Shown here: in pieces, positions 1 through 9,557 of the stretch
Layout: each line of letters starts with the position of its first letter
Position numbering within the stretch: position 1 is the first letter of the stretch
Assembly: GCA_041655055.1 (NCBI GenBank)
Contig: JBBAGE010000003.1
Span: 1 to 45,352, forward strand
DNA from: JBBAGE01 sp041655055
GTDB taxonomy: Bacteria; Pseudomonadota; Alphaproteobacteria; Rhodobacterales; Rhodobacteraceae
Reading direction: 5' to 3'
DNA length: 45,352 bases
Program-made: the position numbers and the translations under genes
Notes under the pieces: model-generated
The model's database searches: none
The model's input: the letters and a program-made list of their open reading frames with translations, nothing else
Told to the model about the DNA's origin: nothing

Positions 1-319
1 CGGGCGTGGCCACATATTCGGCATAGCCCCCACCGGGCAAAAGCGCGCAAACCCGATCGCCCACGGCCCATTCGCTGACGCCTTCGCCGATGGCCACGAC
101 CTCGCCCGCGGCCTCAAGCCCCGGCAGGTCGGATGCACCGGGCGGCGGCGCATAGGAACCGGCGCGCTGCAGGGCATCGGGGCGGTTGACGCCGGCAAAG
201 GCCACCTTGATCACGATCTCGCCCGCCGCGGGGCGCGGCACGGGGCGCTCGGTCATGCGCAAGACTTCGGGGCCGCCGGGCGCCGTGATTTCAACGGCGC
301 GCATCATGTCTGGTATCAT
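1..319 (-). CDS. NAD(P)H-quinone oxidoreductase, MDR family (N-terminal part)
   Basis: Only the first 106 codons lie in the window; the gene continues past base 1. The start is set at the ATG ending at 319 because GAGG lies five bases upstream; in-frame ATGs at 307 and 304 are alternatives. The visible part is the GroES-like domain of the medium-chain dehydrogenase superfamily, with the pattern AGVNRPDALQRAGSY, then PGLEAAGEVVAIG and VGDRVCALLPGGGYAEY. This matches zinc-independent quinone oxidoreductases of the PIG3/QorA type, which reduce quinones with NAD(P)H in the cytoplasm. It follows the COQ9 gene by 17 bases on the same strand, so the two probably share a transcript. The nucleotide-binding half is outside the window, so cofactor and substrate cannot be judged. 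Confidence 0.85.
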   Translation of the reverse strand, partial: MIPDMMRAVEITAPGGPEVLRMTERPVPRPAAGEIVIKVAFAGVNRPDALQRAGSYAPPPGASDLPGLEAAGEVVAIGEGVSEWAVGDRVCALLPGGGYAEYVATP

Positions 320-336
320 CTGTCCCTCGTGTTTTG

Positions 337-1014
337 TTATCTCTGCCGCCCGCCGGGCAGGTCATCGCGCCCCACACCCGCAGGCGCGCGGATATGTGCG
401 GCCAGGGCATTGGGCAGCGCCATGAGGCCGCTTAAAGCCCCGTTGGCCCGCACGCGGGCCTTGGTTTTTTCAAACTGCAGGACATTGGCAATCCGACGAT
501 CCAGAAAATCCCACGTGTCCTGATCGCCATCCGACGTATCGCCCAGCCAGTAAAGCACGGTTGACCCGAATACCGCCGAAAGCGTGGCGCGTTTGGTATA
601 CCAGTTCACATCGCGCGACGTATCGCCCAACGCCGTCCAGATCGCATCCGCCGTGCCCCAGATCAGCCGCCCGCCTTCGGCCGCGTGATGGGGCAGCGAA
701 AACAGGGCCATCCCCTTGCGCACGATATCCTTGTCGGATGCCGTGATCCGCATCCGGATCAGCGCCGCCACCTTTTGCGAATAACGCAGATCGCCAAGCG
801 CGCTGGCATCGATCGCCCCGTCGCCGCGCCGGTGATAGGCGACCGCCAGATCAAGCGCCCCGCGCGGGCAAAGCGCGCGGGCCTGGGCCGCAGGAATACC
901 GGCATCGACGGCGGCGGCCACGAATGTCGGCTGCGACCAGCCGTCAAAGGGCACATGCGCCAGCGCCGCATCCAAAAGCGCATTGCGCCGGGAAATCGGG
1001 TCTGTGGATGTCAT
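337..1014 (-). CDS. COQ9 family protein (ubiquinone biosynthesis accessory, TetR-like fold)
   Basis: A 225-residue protein of the COQ9 family, whose members have a TetR-like fold, bind lipid and support ubiquinone synthesis by assisting the COQ7 hydroxylation step in mitochondria. Recognisable features are the N-terminal helices followed by LCPRGALDLAVAYHRRGD, and the C-terminal block with DVNWYTKRATLSAVFGST and YWLGDTSDGDQDTWDFLDRR, which is the family's best conserved part. The first ATG (ending 1020) abuts AGGAGG with no spacing, so I prefer the second ATG (ending 1014), six bases from the Shine-Dalgarno sequence. It is divergent from rpsU and leads a probable two-gene unit with a quinone oxidoreductase. 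The family call is firm; the biochemical role in bacteria is inferred from mitochondrial homologues. Confidence 0.88.
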   Translation of the reverse strand: MTSTDPISRRNALLDAALAHVPFDGWSQPTFVAAAVDAGIPAAQARALCPRGALDLAVAYHRRGDGAIDASALGDLRYSQKVAALIRMRITASDKDIVRKGMALFSLPHHAAEGGRLIWGTADAIWTALGDTSRDVNWYTKRATLSAVFGSTVLYWLGDTSDGDQDTWDFLDRRIANVLQFEKTKARVRANGALSGLMALPNALAAHIRAPAGVGRDDLPGGRQR

Positions 1015-1044
1015 CGCCATCCTCCTTGGGCTATTGGCCGAGTG

Positions 1045-1073
1045 TAGACAATCCGCCGCTGGTTTGCTATAGG
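1045..1073 (+). promoter_or_regulatory. candidate rpsU promoter
   Basis: TAGACA at 1045-1050 and TATAGG at 1068-1073 are 17 bases apart, a good sigma-70-type match for this lineage. Transcription would begin near 1080. A small inverted repeat, TGCAA and TTGCA around ATTC, sits at 1083-1096 in the predicted leader. The call is by eye. Confidence 0.5.
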
Positions 1074-1125
1074 GCCACTTCCTGCAAATTCTTGCAACTC
1101 AAACTTAGGAAGGTGGTGACACCAC

Positions 1126-1332
1126 ATGCAGGTAAGTGTTCGCGATAACAACGTCGATCAGGCGCTTCGTGCCCTGAAGAAAAAGTTGCAGCGCGAAGGC
1201 GTTTTCCGCGAAATGAAGCTCAAGCAGCATTTCGAGAAACCGTCCGAGAAAAAAGCACGCGAGCAAGCCGAAGCGATTCGTCGCTCGCGCAAGCTGGCAC
1301 GCAAAAAGGCACAACGCGAAGGCGGGCTCTAG
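1126..1332 (+). CDS. rpsU: 30S ribosomal protein S21
   Basis: A 68-residue basic protein matching ribosomal protein S21, a late-assembling small-subunit protein near the 16S rRNA 3' end. Diagnostic are the start MQVSVRDNNVDQALRALKKK, the core REGVFREMKLKQHFEKPSEK and a lysine/arginine-rich C-terminal helix. The length is normal for Alphaproteobacteria. An AAGGTGGTG purine run precedes the ATG. It stands alone between a predicted promoter and an intrinsic terminator, so it is probably monocistronic, and it is divergent from the COQ9 gene. Confidence 0.97.
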   Translation: MQVSVRDNNVDQALRALKKKLQREGVFREMKLKQHFEKPSEKKAREQAEAIRRSRKLARKKAQREGGL

Positions 1333-1372
1333 GCCCCGGCCCTTGCGACAGGCGGCATGCCGCCTTTGATGA

Positions 1373-1396
1373 CCCCCGGCATGTCCGGGGGTTTTT
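1373..1396 (+). terminator. Rho-independent terminator of rpsU
   Basis: A seven-base GC stem (CCCCCGG at 1373-1379, CCGGGGG at 1385-1391) with a five-base loop is followed by TTTTT. A second perfect palindrome, GGCGGCATGCCGCC, lies just before it at 1351-1364. mscL converges from the other side; its strand shows no T-tract after this stem. Confidence 0.85.
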
Positions 1397-1406
1397 CATT
1401 TCCGCA

Positions 1407-1841
1407 TCACGAATTGCGCTGCAACAGGTCGCGGATTTCGGCCAGAAGTTCTTCTTGCGTGGGGCCCGATGGCGCCGAGGGCACGGCCTCTTCGCGGCGC
1501 ACGGCGGCATCCTTGATCTTGTTCACGCCCTTGACCAGCATGAACACCACAAAAGCAATGATCACGAAATTGATCACCGCCATCAAGAACGCACCATAGG
1601 CAAAAATCGACGCCCCGCTTTCGCGCGCCACATCAAGCGAGGCACCATCGGGCACGCTGCCACCCAGCACGACGTAATGATTGCTGAAATCGATCCCGCC
1701 GGTGAACAATCCGATGATCGGGTTGATCAGATCAGCCACCATCGAGCTGACGATCGCGGTGAAAGCCGCACCCACAATGATCCCCACGGCCATGTCCATC
1801 ACATTGCCCCGGGCGATAAAGTCTCTGAATTCTTTCAGCAT
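1407..1841 (-). CDS. mscL: large-conductance mechanosensitive channel MscL
   Basis: A 144-residue inner-membrane channel that opens under membrane tension and releases solutes during osmotic downshock. The start MLKEFRDFIARGNVMDMAVG is the classic amphipathic N-terminal helix leading into TM1 with GIIVGAAFTAIV. A periplasmic loop follows, then TM2 (FLMAVINFVIIAFVVFMLVK) and a cytoplasmic helical bundle ending in EELLAEIRDLL. In-frame codons upstream add six residues not typical of the family, so I use the internal ATG, which has AGGA about nine bases upstream. It converges with rpsU and is divergent from the glutathione transferase gene. Confidence 0.96.
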   Translation of the reverse strand: MLKEFRDFIARGNVMDMAVGIIVGAAFTAIVSSMVADLINPIIGLFTGGIDFSNHYVVLGGSVPDGASLDVARESGASIFAYGAFLMAVINFVIIAFVVFMLVKGVNKIKDAAVRREEAVPSAPSGPTQEELLAEIRDLLQRNS

Positions 1842-1977
1842 GATAGAGGTTCCTGCCACTATGTCCCATTGATCGCGTCTTTGGCGCGTTCATCTATTAC
1901 GCTAGCAAATCTTGCAGGGTTTCCATATGTCTTTTTCATGCAAAAGCCATGATTTCCCCTAGACGACAGGATCTTAG

Positions 1978-2673
1978 ATGAATTTCCCCGCCGATTTTCC
2001 GATCACCACCCGCTGGCCCGCGCAAAATCCCGATGTGATCCAGCTCTACAGCTTTCCCACACCCAATGGCGTCAAGGTCTCGATCGCGCTCGAAGAACTG
2101 GGCCTGCCCTATGAGCCGCATCGCATTTCGCTTTCGGGGGATGTGACGACGCCGGAATTTCTGTCGCTCAACCCCAATAACAAGATCCCGGCCATCATCG
2201 ATCCCAATGGCCCCGGCGGCGCCCCGCTCGCGCTGTTTGAAAGCGGCGCTATCCTGATCTATCTGGCGGAAAAGGCCGGCAAATTGCTGGGCACCACGCC
2301 CGCCGACCGATATCACGCGATTCAATGGGTGATGTTTCAGATGGGCGGCGTCGGGCCGATGTTCGGGCAATTGGGCTATTTCGCCAAATTCGGCGGTGCC
2401 GCAATCGAAGACCCCCGCCCCCGCGATCGTTACGTGGCCGAGGCGATCCGCCTGCTGCGCGTGGTCGATCAGGCGCTCGATGGCCGCGACTGGATGATCG
2501 GCGAATTTTCCATTGCCGATATCGCGCTTGCGCCCTGGCTCAACGGGCTGGATTTCTATGGCGTCAAACCGCTGGTCGGCTGGGATGATCTGAAAAACGT
2601 GCCCGATTATGTCGCCCGTTTCTATGCTCGCCCGGCCGTGGCCAAAGCCAAGGACATCCCGCAAGCCGACTGA
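1978..2673 (+). CDS. glutathione S-transferase family protein (YghU/Ure2p-like)
   Basis: A 231-residue soluble enzyme of the glutathione transferase superfamily. The thioredoxin-like N-terminal domain begins at IQLYSFPTPNGVKVSIALEE and contains NPNNKIPAIIDPNGPGG and the glutathione-contacting FESGAILIYLAEK. The all-helical C-terminal domain carries FQMGGVGPMFGQLGYF and GEFSIADIALAPWLNG. The TPNGVKVS loop together with GGVGPMFGQ is typical of the bacterial nu-class YghU/YfcG group, which shows disulfide reductase activity towards glutathionylated substrates. AGGA lies ten bases before the start. The natural substrate is not known. Confidence 0.9.
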   Translation: MNFPADFPITTRWPAQNPDVIQLYSFPTPNGVKVSIALEELGLPYEPHRISLSGDVTTPEFLSLNPNNKIPAIIDPNGPGGAPLALFESGAILIYLAEKAGKLLGTTPADRYHAIQWVMFQMGGVGPMFGQLGYFAKFGGAAIEDPRPRDRYVAEAIRLLRVVDQALDGRDWMIGEFSIADIALAPWLNGLDFYGVKPLVGWDDLKNVPDYVARFYARPAVAKAKDIPQAD

Positions 2674-2760
2674 TGCGCGCCGCAATCCGGGTTGACGTGG
2701 CGGGGTGAATGCACAATCTGCAACGATGGGCGCCGCCCGGATGACTGGCAGGAGAAGATT

Positions 2761-3681
2761 TTGGATTGGCTACTACTGTTCGGCGGGCTGATCGGCTTGT
2801 TCATAGGCGGTGACGCGCTGGTGCGCGGCGCGGTGGGCATTGCGCGGCAACTGGCCATGCCGCCGCTGCTGATCGGGCTGACGGTGGTGGGATTTGGCAC
2901 ATCCATGCCGGAACTGCTGGTATCCGTCGATGCGGCGCTAAGCGGCGTGCCAGATATCGCCATCGGGAATATCGTCGGATCGAATATCGGGAATATGCTG
3001 CTGATCGTCGGGCTGTCGGCCATCGTCTGGCCGATTGCCCATGTCGGCGGCACCATCCCGCGCGATGCGGCGGTGATGATGGCCGCCGCGCTGATCCTGA
3101 TCCCGATTTTCTGGCTGGGCGAGGTCGGGCGCATCAGCGGTGCGGCCCTGTTTGCCGGGCTGATCGCCTATCTGGTCTGGGCCTATCGCCAATCCAGGAA
3201 CGCGCCCGCGGATACGCCCGAGGGCACGGCCGCCCCCATCTGGCAATCGGCCCTGTGGCTGGTGTTCGGGCTGGCGGCGCTGGTGCTTGGGGCGCGCGCG
3301 CTGGTCAGCGGCGCCACCAGCATTGCGCGCGATTTCGGCCTGTCCGAGGCCTTTATCGGCCTGACCATCGTGGCCATCGGCACATCGCTGCCCGAACTTG
3401 CCACATCGCTGATCGCCGCCTTTCGCCGCCAATCGGCGATTGCCATCGGCAATATCGTCGGTTCAAACATTTCTAACGTTTTGGGCATATTGGGGATCAC
3501 AGCGGTGATCACGCCGATCCCGGTGGCCGAACGGTTCTTGCGGTTTGATTTGCTGGTCATGATCGGGGTGACGGCGGTTCTGGTCGCCCTGTTGCTGCTG
3601 CGCCCGGCCATCGGGCGCGCGCACGGGCTTGTGCTTTTGGTGGGTTACGCGGCCTATGTCTGGGTCGCGCAGGGAATATGA
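2761..3681 (+). CDS. calcium/sodium antiporter, CaCA superfamily (YrbG-like)
   Basis: A 306-residue polytopic membrane protein of the K+-independent Ca2+/Na+ exchanger type. The two inverted alpha-repeats are clear: GFGTSMPELLVSVDAAL with IAIGNIVGSNIGNMLLI in the first half, and AIGTSLPELATSLIAAF with IAIGNIVGSNISNVLGI in the second. The GTSxPE and GNxxGSN motifs carry the ion-binding residues. I chose the TTG at 2761, six bases after AGGAG, rather than an upstream in-frame ATG at 2692 that would add a hydrophilic, cysteine-containing extension with no family counterpart. Two hydrophobic halves flank a short cytoplasmic loop near residues 130-160. A DASS permease gene follows after 44 bases and may be cotranscribed. 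Confidence 0.92.
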   Translation: MDWLLLFGGLIGLFIGGDALVRGAVGIARQLAMPPLLIGLTVVGFGTSMPELLVSVDAALSGVPDIAIGNIVGSNIGNMLLIVGLSAIVWPIAHVGGTIPRDAAVMMAAALILIPIFWLGEVGRISGAALFAGLIAYLVWAYRQSRNAPADTPEGTAAPIWQSALWLVFGLAALVLGARALVSGATSIARDFGLSEAFIGLTIVAIGTSLPELATSLIAAFRRQSAIAIGNIVGSNISNVLGILGITAVITPIPVAERFLRFDLLVMIGVTAVLVALLLLRPAIGRAHGLVLLVGYAAYVWVAQGI

Positions 3682-3725
3682 CGCCGGCACCGGCATTGGC
3701 AGAGTTTTATTGATAATGGTTTCCC

Positions 3726-5513
3726 ATGTTTTTTGATCTTGGCACATTCGCCCCCACTGCTGCGCTGATCCTGATTGGCGTGATCTTTGTCGCCTTCATT
3801 TCTGAACGTTTTTCGCCGGCGATGGTGGCCTTTGTCGGCGCGGCAACGGCGCTGTTTTTGGGGCTGGTCAGCACCGATGACGTGCTGCGCGCCTTTGCCA
3901 ACCCCGCGCCCGCCACCATCGGGGCGATGTTCATCCTGTCAGCGGCGCTGGTGCGCACCGGCGCGCTGGAAACCCTGATCGAGGCGCTGTCGCGCCTGTC
4001 GGCGCGGCGCAAGGTCTTGGCCTTGTTCTTTTTCTTTGCCGCGGCGGCGCTGGCCTCGGGGTTTTTGAACAATACGCCGGTGGTGATGGTGCTGATCCCG
4101 GTCGCCATCGGGCTGGCGCGTCAGACCGGCACATCGCCATCGCGGCTGCTGATCCCGCTGTCTTATATGGTGATCTTGGGCGGCACGATCTCGCTGATCG
4201 GGACATCGACCAACCTGTTGATCGACGGGGTGGCACGCGATCTGGGGCTTGCGCCCTTCGGGCTGTTCGAAATCGCGCCATTGGGGGTGATTCTGGCGGT
4301 GATCGGCGGCGGCTTTCTGGCGATTGCTGCGCCCCGGTTGCTGCCCAATCGCGACAGCGTGACCAGCAGCGCCGATGGTGCGCGCGCGCCGCGTGGCTGG
4401 CTGGCCGATCTGTTCATCCCCGCCGATTCGCCCATGGTCGGCAAGGCGCCGCAGGATGTCGCCGCGCTGACGCGGGGCGGCGGGCGCGTGGTCGATGTGA
4501 TCCGAGGCGATGAATCGCTGCGCCGCAACATGGCCAATGTCACGCTTGAGGCTGGCGATACCGTCGTCGTCAAAACCCGCGACAGCGAATTGATGGGCTT
4601 TCGCGAAGGGGCCGCGCGGGGTGCCGTGCTGCCGGGGCTGGAACCCGGCCAGCTTCGCCCCGCCCGCGTGATGGAGGTGCTGGTCGGCCCCGGCTCCAAG
4701 GCCATCGGGCGCAAGCTGCGCAGCCTGCGCTGGCGGCGCCGCTTTGGCGTTTATCCCATCGCGCTGCACCGCCGGGGCGAGCCGATGGATGCCCGGCTAG
4801 AGGATGTGCCCCTGCTGGCCGGCGATACGATGCTGATCGAGGGTGCGGCCGATGATATCGACCGCCTGCTTGAGGATCAGGGCCTGATCGCCCTTGCGCC
4901 ATCCGAGGCCCGCGCCTTTCGCCGGGGCAAGGCCCCGATTGCCATCGCGATCCTGCTGGGCGTGGTGGGGCTTGCGGCCTTTAACGTCGCGCCGATCCTG
5001 CCGCTGGCGCTGATCGCGGTGGCGCTGGTATTCCTGACGGGCTGTATCGGAACCGACGAAGGTCTGGCCGCGATGGATGGCAAGCTGTTGCTGCTGATCG
5101 TGTCAATGCTGGTGCTGGGCACGGCGCTGGATCGATCGGGCGCGGTGCAACAGATCATCACCGCGCTTGCACCGATAGCCGCGCAGGTCAGCCCGTGGGT
5201 GGCGCTGGCGATGGTCTATGCACTGACCTCGATCCTGACGGAAATCGTGACCAACAATGCCGTGGCCGTGCTGGTCACCCCGATTGCCGTGGGCCTTGCG
5301 CTTAGCGTCGGGGTGGACCCGCGCCCCTTCGTGGTGGCGGTGATGTTCGCGGCCTCGGCCAGCTTTGCCACGCCGATCGGCTATCAGACGAATACGATGG
5401 TCTATGGCGCAGGGGGCTATAAATTCACCGATTTCCTGCGCATCGGCCTGCCGATGAATATCGTGATCGGCACGGCATCGGTGCTGCTGATCCCGCTATT
5501 GTGGCCGTTTTAG
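3726..5513 (+). CDS. SLC13/DASS-type anion permease with two internal TrkA-C domains
   Basis: A 595-residue inner-membrane protein of the divalent anion:sodium symporter / ArsB-NhaD superfamily. The N-terminal half has FLNNTPVVMVLIPVAIGL and the GTSTNLL motif; the C-terminal half has EIVTNNAVAVLVTPIA and FATPIGYQTNTMVYGAGGY. These paired SNT-like motifs mark the ion and substrate sites. Between the halves, about residues 230-400, lie two soluble domains resembling TrkA C-terminal (RCK) modules, with LEAGDTVVVKTRDSELMGF and LLAGDTMLIEGAADDIDRLL, which in related carriers bind regulatory ligands. Candidate substrates are sulfate or dicarboxylates; the sequence does not decide. The Shine-Dalgarno signal is weak. 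A strong terminator follows the stop. Confidence 0.87.
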   Translation: MFFDLGTFAPTAALILIGVIFVAFISERFSPAMVAFVGAATALFLGLVSTDDVLRAFANPAPATIGAMFILSAALVRTGALETLIEALSRLSARRKVLALFFFFAAAALASGFLNNTPVVMVLIPVAIGLARQTGTSPSRLLIPLSYMVILGGTISLIGTSTNLLIDGVARDLGLAPFGLFEIAPLGVILAVIGGGFLAIAAPRLLPNRDSVTSSADGARAPRGWLADLFIPADSPMVGKAPQDVAALTRGGGRVVDVIRGDESLRRNMANVTLEAGDTVVVKTRDSELMGFREGAARGAVLPGLEPGQLRPARVMEVLVGPGSKAIGRKLRSLRWRRRFGVYPIALHRRGEPMDARLEDVPLLAGDTMLIEGAADDIDRLLEDQGLIALAPSEARAFRRGKAPIAIAILLGVVGLAAFNVAPILPLALIAVALVFLTGCIGTDEGLAAMDGKLLLLIVSMLVLGTALDRSGAVQQIITALAPIAAQVSPWVALAMVYALTSILTEIVTNNAVAVLVTPIAVGLALSVGVDPRPFVVAVMFAASASFATPIGYQTNTMVYGAGGYKFTDFLRIGLPMNIVIGTASVLLIPLLWPF

Positions 5514-5515
5514 GC

Positions 5516-5551
5516 ATCGGCCCCGCACCGGGTGGCGCGGGGCCGATTTTT
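5516..5551 (+). terminator. intrinsic terminator after the DASS permease
   Basis: An eleven-base perfect stem (ATCGGCCCCGC at 5516-5526 with GCGGGGCCGAT at 5537-5547) encloses a ten-base loop and runs into a T-tract at 5547-5551. It begins three bases after the permease stop codon and abuts the end of the converging pheT. Confidence 0.88.
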
Positions 5552-7953
5552 CACGCGCCGCGCAGCACGCCGCCGGTCGCCTGGGCCACTTTGGCGATGA
5601 TCTTGGCGGCCACGGCCTCGATATCGGCCTCTTTCAAGGTGACGCCCACCGGCTGCAGACGCACGGCGATTGCGATGGATTTCTTGCCCTCGCCCAAGGC
5701 GCCGCCGATGAATTCGTCAAACACGCTGACGGATTCGACCAGCGCCTTGTCCGCCGCAGCGGCGGCATTGACCAGTGCCAATGCCTCGACCCCGGTATCG
5801 ACGACAAAGGCAAAGTCACGCTCGACCGCCTGCAGATCATGGGTAACCAGCGGCGCCCGCGCGGCCGATCCGGCCCGCGCCATCGGCGGCTCCTCAAGAT
5901 AGAGGGTAAAGCCCACGGCGGGGCCTTTCACATCCATCGCCCGCAGCACTTTGGGGTTGATTTCCCCAAAGACCGCCATCACCTTTTTCGGCCCAAGGCT
6001 GATCCGCCCCGAGCGACCCGGGTGCCACCAATCGGCAGTATCGCGCAGGATCTGAACCTTGGCGGGCGCACCGACTGCGGCCAGCGCCGCTTCGACATCG
6101 GCTTTGGCATCGAACACATCGACCGCGCGGCGCGTGCCATGCGGTTCGCGCGGGGCCGAACTGCCCACAAGGATGCCGGCGGCCTGCAGATGCTGATCGC
6201 CCGGTTCGCCGCCGGTGAAAACGGGGCCCACCTCGAACAGGGCCAGATCGGCGAAACCGCGCGCCTGATTGCGGGCAGCGGCCTGCAACAGACCGGGCAA
6301 CAGATCGGGGCGAAGATGGCTCATTTCCGAGGAAATCGGGTTTTCCAGCATCACCGCATCATCGCCGCCGCCAAACAGCGTGGCGGATGCGTGATCGATG
6401 AAACTATAGGTCACGCATTCATTATACCCCAACGAGGCAATCATCCGCCGCACCATGCCTTCGCGCTTTTGCATCGGCGTCAGGATCTGCGCGGGCACAC
6501 CGGCCTGCATCCGGGGCAGCGGCTGGCCGACCAGCCCGGTCAGCGAGGCGATGCGCGCCACTTCTTCGACCAGATCGGCCTCGCCCAACACATCGGGGCG
6601 CCAGCTTGGCACATGGGCCATGTCGCCCTCGATCCGGAACCCAAGCGCCGCAAGCGTGGCGCGCTGGGTATCGGGGGCAATTTCCATCCCCACAAGGCTT
6701 TGCACCCGCTCAGTATCCAGCCGGTAAGCGCGGCTGACATCGGGCAGGGCACCGGCGATCACGACATCCGACGCCGCGCCCCCGCATAGATCAAGGATCA
6801 TCCGGGTCGCGGCCTCGATCCCGTCCGGGGTGGATGCCGGGTCGATCCCGCGTTCAAAGCGGTAACGCGCATCGGAATTGATCCTGAGCGCCCGCCCGGT
6901 CATCGCCGTGCGCACCGGATCGAAATAGGCCGATTCCACGAATACATTGACCGTATCATCGCCGCAGCCGCTGTGCCGCCCGCCCATCACACCGCCAAGG
7001 CTTTGCACCGCCGCACCATCGGAAATCGCCACCATACCGGGCGCAAGGGTGTAATCCTTGTCATCCAGCGCGGCGAAAACCTCGCCCCCGTTGGCGGCAT
7101 GGACGCGCAGATTGCCCTGCAATTTATCGGCATCGAACACATGCAGCGGGCGGTTGGCGTCAAAGGTGAAAAAGTTGGTGATATCCACCAGCGCCGAGAT
7201 CGGTCGCAGCCCGATGGCGCGCAGCCGTTCCTGCAGCCATTGCGGCGAAGGACCATTCTTTACCCCACGGATCATGCGGCCATAAAACACCGGGCAGGCT
7301 TTGTCCTGCAGATCGGCATCGATGCTCACGCCAATCGGGCTGGGGAACGTGCCCGCCACCGGCGCCACATCGCGCGGGATCAGCCGCCCCAGTCCGCGCG
7401 CCGCCAGATCGCGGGCAATGCCATGCACCCCCAGCGCATCGGGGCGGTTGGGCGTGATTGCGATTTCAATCACCGGATCGACCCGCGCGGGATCATGTTC
7501 GGCCAGCCAATCGGCAAAACTCTGGCCGATGTCGCCCGAAGGCAGCTCGATAATGCCGGCATGTTCATCCGACAGTTCCAGTTCGCGTTCCGAGGCCATC
7601 ATCCCGAAACTTTCGACACCGCGGATCTTGCCCACCTGAATGGTGGTATCAAGCCCCGGAATATACGTGCCGGGTTTCGCCAGAACCACGGTGATCCCCG
7701 CCCGCGCATTGGGCGCACCGCAAACGATCTGCGATTCGCCCGCATCAGTTTGCACCATGCAGACGCGCAGTTTATCGGCATCGGGGTGCTGCTCGGCCGA
7801 AATGATCCGCGCAATGGTGAAATCGCGCAGTTTCGCGGCGGGGTCGGCCACCCCTTCGACCTCAAGCCCCAAATCGGTCAGCGCATAGAGAATGTCATCA
7901 AGGCTGGCATCGGTTTCAAGATGCTCTTTCAGCCAGGAAAGCGTGAATTTCAT
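5551..7953 (-). CDS. pheT: phenylalanine--tRNA ligase, beta subunit
   Basis: An 800-residue full-length PheT, the large subunit of the alpha2-beta2 phenylalanyl-tRNA synthetase. Domains in order: the N-terminal MKFTLSWLKEHLETDASLDD segment; an EMAP/OB-type tRNA-binding domain (about residues 40-150, with HPDADKLRVCMVQTD and VCGAPNARAGI); B3/B4 editing region (ITNFFTFDANRPLHVFDADK); B5 domain; catalytic-like core (GYNECVTYSFID, ENPISSEMSHLRPDLLPGLL); and a C-terminal ferredoxin-fold anticodon-binding domain (about 705-800, VERDFAFVVD). AAAGG precedes the ATG. It lies 48 bases downstream of pheS. Confidence 0.98.
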   Translation of the reverse strand: MKFTLSWLKEHLETDASLDDILYALTDLGLEVEGVADPAAKLRDFTIARIISAEQHPDADKLRVCMVQTDAGESQIVCGAPNARAGITVVLAKPGTYIPGLDTTIQVGKIRGVESFGMMASERELELSDEHAGIIELPSGDIGQSFADWLAEHDPARVDPVIEIAITPNRPDALGVHGIARDLAARGLGRLIPRDVAPVAGTFPSPIGVSIDADLQDKACPVFYGRMIRGVKNGPSPQWLQERLRAIGLRPISALVDITNFFTFDANRPLHVFDADKLQGNLRVHAANGGEVFAALDDKDYTLAPGMVAISDGAAVQSLGGVMGGRHSGCGDDTVNVFVESAYFDPVRTAMTGRALRINSDARYRFERGIDPASTPDGIEAATRMILDLCGGAASDVVIAGALPDVSRAYRLDTERVQSLVGMEIAPDTQRATLAALGFRIEGDMAHVPSWRPDVLGEADLVEEVARIASLTGLVGQPLPRMQAGVPAQILTPMQKREGMVRRMIASLGYNECVTYSFIDHASATLFGGGDDAVMLENPISSEMSHLRPDLLPGLLQAAARNQARGFADLALFEVGPVFTGGEPGDQHLQAAGILVGSSAPREPHGTRRAVDVFDAKADVEAALAAVGAPAKVQILRDTADWWHPGRSGRISLGPKKVMAVFGEINPKVLRAMDVKGPAVGFTLYLEEPPMARAGSAARAPLVTHDLQAVERDFAFVVDTGVEALALVNAAAAADKALVESVSVFDEFIGGALGEGKKSIAIAVRLQPVGVTLKEADIEAVAAKIIAKVAQATGGVLRGA

Positions 7954-8001
7954 CGCATTAGCCTTTCTCGGACGGGGGGCAGATATGCAGGCGGGCGTGG
8001 C

Positions 8002-9072
<1,071 letters not shown>

Positions 9073-9128
9073 AGCCAGCCCTTTGGATTTCCCCTGCCCT
9101 GCTATCACAGCGGGTCATAAACGCAACA

Positions 9129-9157
9129 AGCCGCGCGCCCCTGAAAGGCCCGCGGCT
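9129..9157 (-). terminator. hairpin between rplT and pheS (weak terminator or attenuator)
   Basis: On the minus strand AGCCGCG (9157-9151) pairs with CGCGGCT (9135-9129), with further GC pairing inside. It is followed by TGTTGCGTTT rather than a clean T-tract, so termination is probably partial. It lies between rplT and pheS and could set the ratio of ribosomal protein to synthetase expression. Confidence 0.45.
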
Positions 9158-9182
9158 TTTATGCTTTACCCTGTGCGGGTGT

Positions 9183-9545
9183 TTACGCGAGCGCGGCCTT
9201 CGCCTTATCGACGATGGCACCAAACGCCTCGGGCTCGTGCACGGCCAGATCGGCCAGAACCTTGCGGTCCACCTCGATGCCGGCCAGCGCCAGACCGTTG
9301 ATGAAGCGCGAATAGCTCAGCGCATCGTCATGGCCACGAACGGCGGCGTTGATCCGCTGAATCCACAGGGCGCGGAAACTGCGCTTGCGGTTCTTGCGGT
9401 CGCGGGTTGCGTATTGGTTGGCCTTGTCCACCGCCTGCGTGGCGGTGCGGAAATTGCGGCTGCGGGCGCCGTAATAGCCTTTGGCGGCCTTGAGAACTTT
9501 CTTGTGACGGGCGTGGGTGACCGTCCCACCTTTGACGCGTGACAT
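9183..9545 (-). CDS. rplT: 50S ribosomal protein L20
   Basis: A 120-residue basic protein of the L20 family, needed early in large-subunit assembly through binding to 23S rRNA. Diagnostic are the start MSRVKGGTVTHARHKKVLKA, the following KGYYGARSRNFRTATQAV, and RDRKNRKRSFRALWIQRINA, followed by the compact C-terminal domain (LAGIEVDRKVLADLAVHEP). The length is normal. It lies 12 bases after rpmI. L20 autoregulates this operon in some bacteria by binding its own mRNA; I did not identify such a site here. Confidence 0.98.
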   Translation of the reverse strand: MSRVKGGTVTHARHKKVLKAAKGYYGARSRNFRTATQAVDKANQYATRDRKNRKRSFRALWIQRINAAVRGHDDALSYSRFINGLALAGIEVDRKVLADLAVHEPEAFGAIVDKAKAALA

Positions 9546-9557
9546 GTGCTGCTCTCC

